A program made the translations under genes and the position numbers. Shown piece by piece: positions 60,741 to 64,000 of a stretch of 64,000 nucleotides of DNA; position 1 is the first letter of the stretch, and every line of letters begins with the position of its first letter. This stretch comes from Mucilaginibacter rivuli. Its GTDB lineage: Bacteria > Bacteroidota > Bacteroidia > Sphingobacteriales > Sphingobacteriaceae. The notes below the pieces were generated by a model, which was given only the letters and a program-made list of their open reading frames with translations, was not told the origin of the DNA and ran no database searches. The stretch lies in assembly GCF_019391655.1 (NCBI RefSeq), contig NZ_JAHXPQ010000002.1, positions 496,001 to 560,000 on the forward strand, written 5' to 3'.

Positions 60741-62078
60741 ATGCCAAATACCATAAAATTCAATGCCGATTATCCGGTTATCGAAAAATCGAACGAACTG
60801 TATGAGCGCGCTGTAAAAGTGCAAAAACCCGTTACCCAAACTTTAGCCAAAGGCCCCGGCCAGTGGACTAAAGGTGTAGCGCCAAAATATATCCAAAAAG
60901 GAAAAGGTTCGCACGTTTGGGATGTGGATGGCAATGAATATATTGATTATAACGCGGCTATTGGTCCGGTATCATTAGGTTACTGCTACCCTGCAGTTGA
61001 CGAAGCGATAAAAAAACAACTGGAAGAAGGTATCACCTTCTCGCTGATGCACCCTTTGGAAGTTGAATATTCTGAACTGATCAAGGAAGTTATTCCTAAC
61101 GCGGAAGCGGTTAAGATATCAAAAACAGGTGCCGATGTTTGCTCTGCCGCTATCCGTGTGGCACGCGCCTTTACCGGCCGCGAGAAGATATTTTGCTGTG
61201 GTTACCACGGATGGCACGATTGGTACATTGGTATCACCAGCCGTAACGCGGGTATCCCTGAGGCTATCCAGAACATGACTTATACTTTCGATTACAACAA
61301 TATCGAAAGCATCAAAGCAGCATTGGATGAAACTGTTGCCGCTTTAATATTAGAACCATTTATTTTTGAGGCACCAAAGCCTGGCTTTTTGAAAGAGCTG
61401 GCCGAAGTTTGTACCGCAAACGGAACACTGCTGATATTTGATGAGATGTGGACAGGTTTCCGCATTGCATTAGGTGGCGCGCAGGAGTATTTTGATGTTA
61501 AGGCTGACTTAGCTGTGTTCTCAAAAGCTTGTGCTAACGGTATGCCGATAGCAATATTAACAGGTCGTGCCGATGTGATGGAATTGTTTAACTCTGAGGT
61601 ATTCAGCTACACTACTTTTGGTGGCGAAACATTATCGTTAGCGGCATCTATCGCGACTATAAACGAACTTCGCGACAAGCAAGTGCCTAAATACCTTGAC
61701 GAGAAAGGTGCTTTATTAAAAGATGGTTATAACCAGATAGCCATTGAGTTTGGTGTTGACCAATACACCCGCTGCATTGGCTATAACTGCCGCAGCATGG
61801 TAACTTTTACCCCGGAAGCCGGTAACGGTTTAGAGGTAAAGGCCTTTATGCAACAGGAAATGATCAAACGCGGTGTGCTTTGGGCAGGTTTCCATAACAT
61901 GTGCTACAGCCACAGCGATCAGGATATTGAATATACCTTATCAGCTTACCGCGATGTAATGCCATTGCTGAAGGAAGCCATCGAAAGCAAGAACGTAAAA
62001 TCGTACTTAAAAGGCGAAGTGTTAGAGGCTGTTTTCCGTAAGGTGAGCGATTATAACATCAAACCAAAAACGGTTTAA
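60741..62078 (+). CDS. Class III aminotransferase (glutamate-1-semialdehyde aminomutase-like)
   Basis: 445 residues. YIDYNAAIGPVSLGYCYP, SKTGADVCSAAIRVARAFTGREKIFCCGYHGWHD (in part), LIFDEMWTGFRIALGGAQEYF and the PLP lysine in VFSKACANGMPIAILTGR are all class III features, closest to HemL-like enzymes. In a sugar cluster it more probably aminates a keto sugar or aldehyde than makes ALA. It follows the transketolase genes after 44 nt. A true HemL role is not excluded, but HemL is not expected in this context. Confidence 0.9.
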   Translation: MPNTIKFNADYPVIEKSNELYERAVKVQKPVTQTLAKGPGQWTKGVAPKYIQKGKGSHVWDVDGNEYIDYNAAIGPVSLGYCYPAVDEAIKKQLEEGITFSLMHPLEVEYSELIKEVIPNAEAVKISKTGADVCSAAIRVARAFTGREKIFCCGYHGWHDWYIGITSRNAGIPEAIQNMTYTFDYNNIESIKAALDETVAALILEPFIFEAPKPGFLKELAEVCTANGTLLIFDEMWTGFRIALGGAQEYFDVKADLAVFSKACANGMPIAILTGRADVMELFNSEVFSYTTFGGETLSLAASIATINELRDKQVPKYLDEKGALLKDGYNQIAIEFGVDQYTRCIGYNCRSMVTFTPEAGNGLEVKAFMQQEMIKRGVLWAGFHNMCYSHSDQDIEYTLSAYRDVMPLLKEAIESKNVKSYLKGEVLEAVFRKVSDYNIKPKTV

Positions 62079-62082
62079 GCTG

Positions 62083-62886
62083 ATGGATCTGTTTTCTTTA
62101 AAAAATAAAACTGCCATTGTTACCGGCGCTTTGGGCCTCATCGGCAAAAAGCATTGCGAAGCTTTGGCTTTGGCAGGAGCAAACGTAGTAGTAGCCGATG
62201 TTAACGAAGCTAAATCGCAGGAATTTGCAGCTACTTTGGGTGGTAATCACACCGGTATTGGGGTTGATGTTACCAGTCAGGATTCGCTAAAAGCAGCCCG
62301 TGATTTGGTTATCGCAAAATACGGTTCGATAGATATTTTGGTGAACAATGCGGCTATCAATGATATGTTTGAGAACCCGGCGATGGCTAAGGACTTGTCG
62401 GCGTTTGAGAACTACCCGTTGGATGCTTTCCAAAAATCAATCGATGTAAATATCACAGGTGTATTCCTGTGTTCGCAAATATTGGGTACCGTAATGGCCG
62501 AGCAAGGGTTTGGCAGCATTATCAATGTGGCCTCAACTTACGGTATGGTTGGCCCCGATCAAAGCATCTACCGCAATGAATGCGGCGAACAAACGTTCTA
62601 TAAATCGGCTGCTTACCCGGTAACCAAGGGAGCGGTAATTAACTTCACCCGTTTTTTAGCTGCTTACTGGGGCGAAAAAGGTGTGAGGGTAAATACACTT
62701 TCGCCGGGTGGGGTAGAGAATAGCCAGAACGAGTTTTTTGTAAGCAATTATTCTGCTAAAACGCTGTTGGGCCGTATGGCGCAGCCTACAGATTACCAGG
62801 GCGCGCTGATCTATTTAGCAAGTGAGGCTTCGGCTTATATGACGGGAGCTAACTTGGTGGTTGACGGAGGGTGGACGGCGATCTGA
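62083..62886 (+). CDS. SDR-family oxidoreductase
   Basis: 267 residues, classical SDR: AIVTGALGLIGKKHCEAL (cofactor site), DILVNNAAIND (NNAG variant), SIINVASTYGMVG with the Ser region and YPVTKGAVINFTR with the catalytic Tyr-x3-Lys. VLRVNTLSPGGV-type text (GVRVNTLSPGGVEN) and ANLVVDGGWTAI close the fold. Likely reduces or oxidises a sugar hydroxyl/keto group in the cluster. The stop overlaps the next start (TGATG), so translation is coupled. Confidence 0.9.
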   Translation: MDLFSLKNKTAIVTGALGLIGKKHCEALALAGANVVVADVNEAKSQEFAATLGGNHTGIGVDVTSQDSLKAARDLVIAKYGSIDILVNNAAINDMFENPAMAKDLSAFENYPLDAFQKSIDVNITGVFLCSQILGTVMAEQGFGSIINVASTYGMVGPDQSIYRNECGEQTFYKSAAYPVTKGAVINFTRFLAAYWGEKGVRVNTLSPGGVENSQNEFFVSNYSAKTLLGRMAQPTDYQGALIYLASEASAYMTGANLVVDGGWTAI

Positions 62887-63413
62887 TGGAAGACGGAAGA
62901 GGTAAGATGGAAGATGTGATACAACAGAAAGCTGAAAAAGTTAAGATACTGATCACCGATTGCGACGGCGTTTTAACTGACGGCGGCGTATATTATGGTG
63001 AGAACGGCGAGGTGATGAAGAAGTTTAACATTAAGGATGGTATGGCTGTAGAGCGTATGCGTAACATCTGCAATGTGGAAACGGGTATTATTACCGGAGA
63101 AATGTCGCCATCGGTAGCTAAACGTGCCGAAAAGTTGAAGATAACCCAATTGCATTTGGGCGCTAAGGATAAACCTGCGGTGCTGGCTAAAATATTGGCC
63201 GAGTTAACCGAGCTAAAACCTGAAGAGATTGCCTACATAGGCGATGATGTGAACGACCTGGAAATTATGAAGTTGGTTGGCTTAACCGCCAGCCCGGCTG
63301 ACGGGATTTCGTTTGTTAAAGATAAAGTAGATTATATTTGCCATGCAAAAGGTGGCGAAGGATGTTTCAGAGAGTTTGCCGAGCTCATAATTGCGGCCAA
63401 AACAAAAAAGTAA
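62886..63413 (+). CDS. KdsC-like HAD phosphatase
   Basis: 175 residues from the ATG overlapping the SDR stop; a GTG-initiated frame from 62871 is less likely, and a further ATG at 62907 (MEDVIQQ) is possible. The HAD nucleophile motif ILITDCDGVLTDG, IITGEMSPSVAKRAEKL and GDDVNDLEIMKLVG match KDO-8-phosphate phosphatase and its nonulosonate relatives (NeuA/KdsC family). It removes phosphate from the NeuB-type product. The first 15 or so codons contain GTAAGATGGAAGATGT, an exact copy of an intergenic repeat arm, so the N-terminal extension derives from a repeat. Confidence 0.88.
   Translation: MEDGRGKMEDVIQQKAEKVKILITDCDGVLTDGGVYYGENGEVMKKFNIKDGMAVERMRNICNVETGIITGEMSPSVAKRAEKLKITQLHLGAKDKPAVLAKILAELTELKPEEIAYIGDDVNDLEIMKLVGLTASPADGISFVKDKVDYICHAKGGEGCFREFAELIIAAKTKK
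62902..62917. repeat. Copy of the GTAAGATGGAAGATGT repeat inside the KdsC-like gene
   Basis: The 16-mer is identical to the complement of 22205-22220. Just upstream, ATGGAAGACGGAAGAGG is a diverged second unit (62886-62902). The repeat is within the translated N-terminus if the first ATG is used. Confidence 0.6.
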
Positions 63414-63417
63414 AAAT

Positions 63418-64000
63418 ATGTCTAAAACGATTAAATTGAATACCGGACGCAGCATTGGCGCAGGAGCACCTTGCTACATTATTGCCGAGATCGGTATCAA
63501 CCACAACGGCTCATTAGAGATCGCAAAAAAATTAATTGACGAAGCTGCAGCCGCTAAGGTTGATGCCGTTAAATTTCAAAAACGTACACCCGAAATTTGT
63601 GTACCCAAAGATCAGTGGGAAATTATGCGTGATACCCCATGGGGCCGCATGAGCTACATCGATTACAAACGTAAAACCGAGTTTGGCGTTGAAGAATACG
63701 GCGCGATAGCCGACTATTGCAAAAGCTTAGGTATAGATTGGTTCGTTTCTGTTTGGGATGTAGATTCGGTTGATTTTATGGAAGCTTTTGATACCCCTGT
63801 TTACAAACTGGCATCAGCTTCGTTAACAGATTTCCCGTTAATCGAGAAGATATTAGCTACCGGCCGCCCCTTAATGTTATCGAGCGGTATGTCAACCAAC
63901 CAGGAAATTGAAGATGCCATGAACCTGGTATTTAAATTTAACCCGGATTACCCGGTAATGATGGCTCATTCAACATCTGCTTACCCATGCAAACCGGAAG
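63418..64000 (+). CDS. NeuB/SpsE-like 2-keto-3-deoxy sugar acid synthase, C-terminus beyond right edge
   Basis: 194 codons are visible from ATG 63418, 4 nt after the KdsC-like stop. CYIIAEIGINHNGSLEIAKKLIDEA and AVKFQKRTPEICVP are the opening of the NeuB family. YKLASASLTDFPLIEKI, MLSSGMSTNQEIEDA and MAHSTSAYPCK continue the TIM barrel with the usual metal- and PEP-site residues. The enzyme condenses PEP with a hexose or N-acyl hexosamine derivative. The C-terminal SAF/antifreeze-like domain lies outside the window. With the phosphatase and the cytidylyltransferase it defines a nonulosonate-type pathway. Confidence 0.92.
   Translation, partial: MSKTIKLNTGRSIGAGAPCYIIAEIGINHNGSLEIAKKLIDEAAAAKVDAVKFQKRTPEICVPKDQWEIMRDTPWGRMSYIDYKRKTEFGVEEYGAIADYCKSLGIDWFVSVWDVDSVDFMEAFDTPVYKLASASLTDFPLIEKILATGRPLMLSSGMSTNQEIEDAMNLVFKFNPDYPVMMAHSTSAYPCKPE

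Noticed and set aside
60741..62078. True HemL (glutamate-1-semialdehyde aminomutase) for heme synthesis
   Set aside because: The sequence is HemL-like, but its place between transketolase and SDR genes of a sugar cluster makes a sugar-related aminotransferase more likely. Not settled by sequence alone.

Overview
The window comes from a Bacteroidota chromosome, most likely a Sphingobacteriaceae member close to Mucilaginibacter or Pedobacter. I base this on family content (DUF5686, DUF4833, DUF2490, secreted GH families, a sphingolipid serine palmitoyltransferase), on A-rich start regions with little Shine-Dalgarno, and on several intergenic matches to the Bacteroidota promoter (TTTG, about 19-22 nt, TAnnTTTG). 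No rRNA, tRNA, CRISPR array, insertion sequence or prophage gene is visible. Nearly the whole window is coding.

Layout. 1-4.4 kb (minus): an S9B peptidase cut by the left edge, then a GH28 polygalacturonase and CE15 esterase pair. 4.5-14.2 kb (plus): UMF1 transporter, SWIM/SNF2 helicase, S9 glutamyl-type peptidase and two GH43 enzymes. 14.2-22.2 kb: DUF2306 and WG-repeat proteins, a DUF5686/DUF4833 pair, fatty acid hydroxylase, CAP protein, peroxiredoxin and CDGSH protein. 22.2-27.0 kb (minus): a ceramide-type cassette (serine palmitoyltransferase, GNAT-like acyltransferase, NAD-dependent reductase), followed by an APS kinase and a DUF2490 protein. 27.4-33.1 kb: a TolC/adaptor/RND efflux operon with a strong promoter match and a terminator. 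33.2-39.4 kb: GH53, GH2 and GH35, a set suited to galactan side chains of pectin. 39.5-42.1 kb: a membrane XRE regulator and a GT39 enzyme. 42.3-47.6 kb: an aromatic amino acid operon (pheA, DAHP synthase/chorismate mutase, aroA, aroC, then a thioesterase) behind a leader-peptide attenuator. 47.6-51.5 kb (minus): a large ferritin-like protein with a Cys-rich C-terminal segment, an MNIO (DUF692) enzyme and its DUF2063 partner. 51.7-56.8 kb: small secreted proteins, a PspA module and an MFS transporter. 57.0-64.0 kb: a sugar cluster with a GT-B-like transferase, SpsF-like cytidylyltransferase, split transketolase, class III aminotransferase, SDR, KdsC-like phosphatase and a NeuB-like synthase cut by the right edge.

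The most noteworthy items are the MNIO locus whose apparent substrate is a 695-residue enzyme-like protein; the attenuator, in which leader peptide, antiterminator and 18-bp terminator can all be read directly; the transketolase-containing nonulosonate-like cluster; and several families of long palindromic repeats. Two of these repeats (in aroA and at the start of the KdsC-like gene) appear to be translated in frame.
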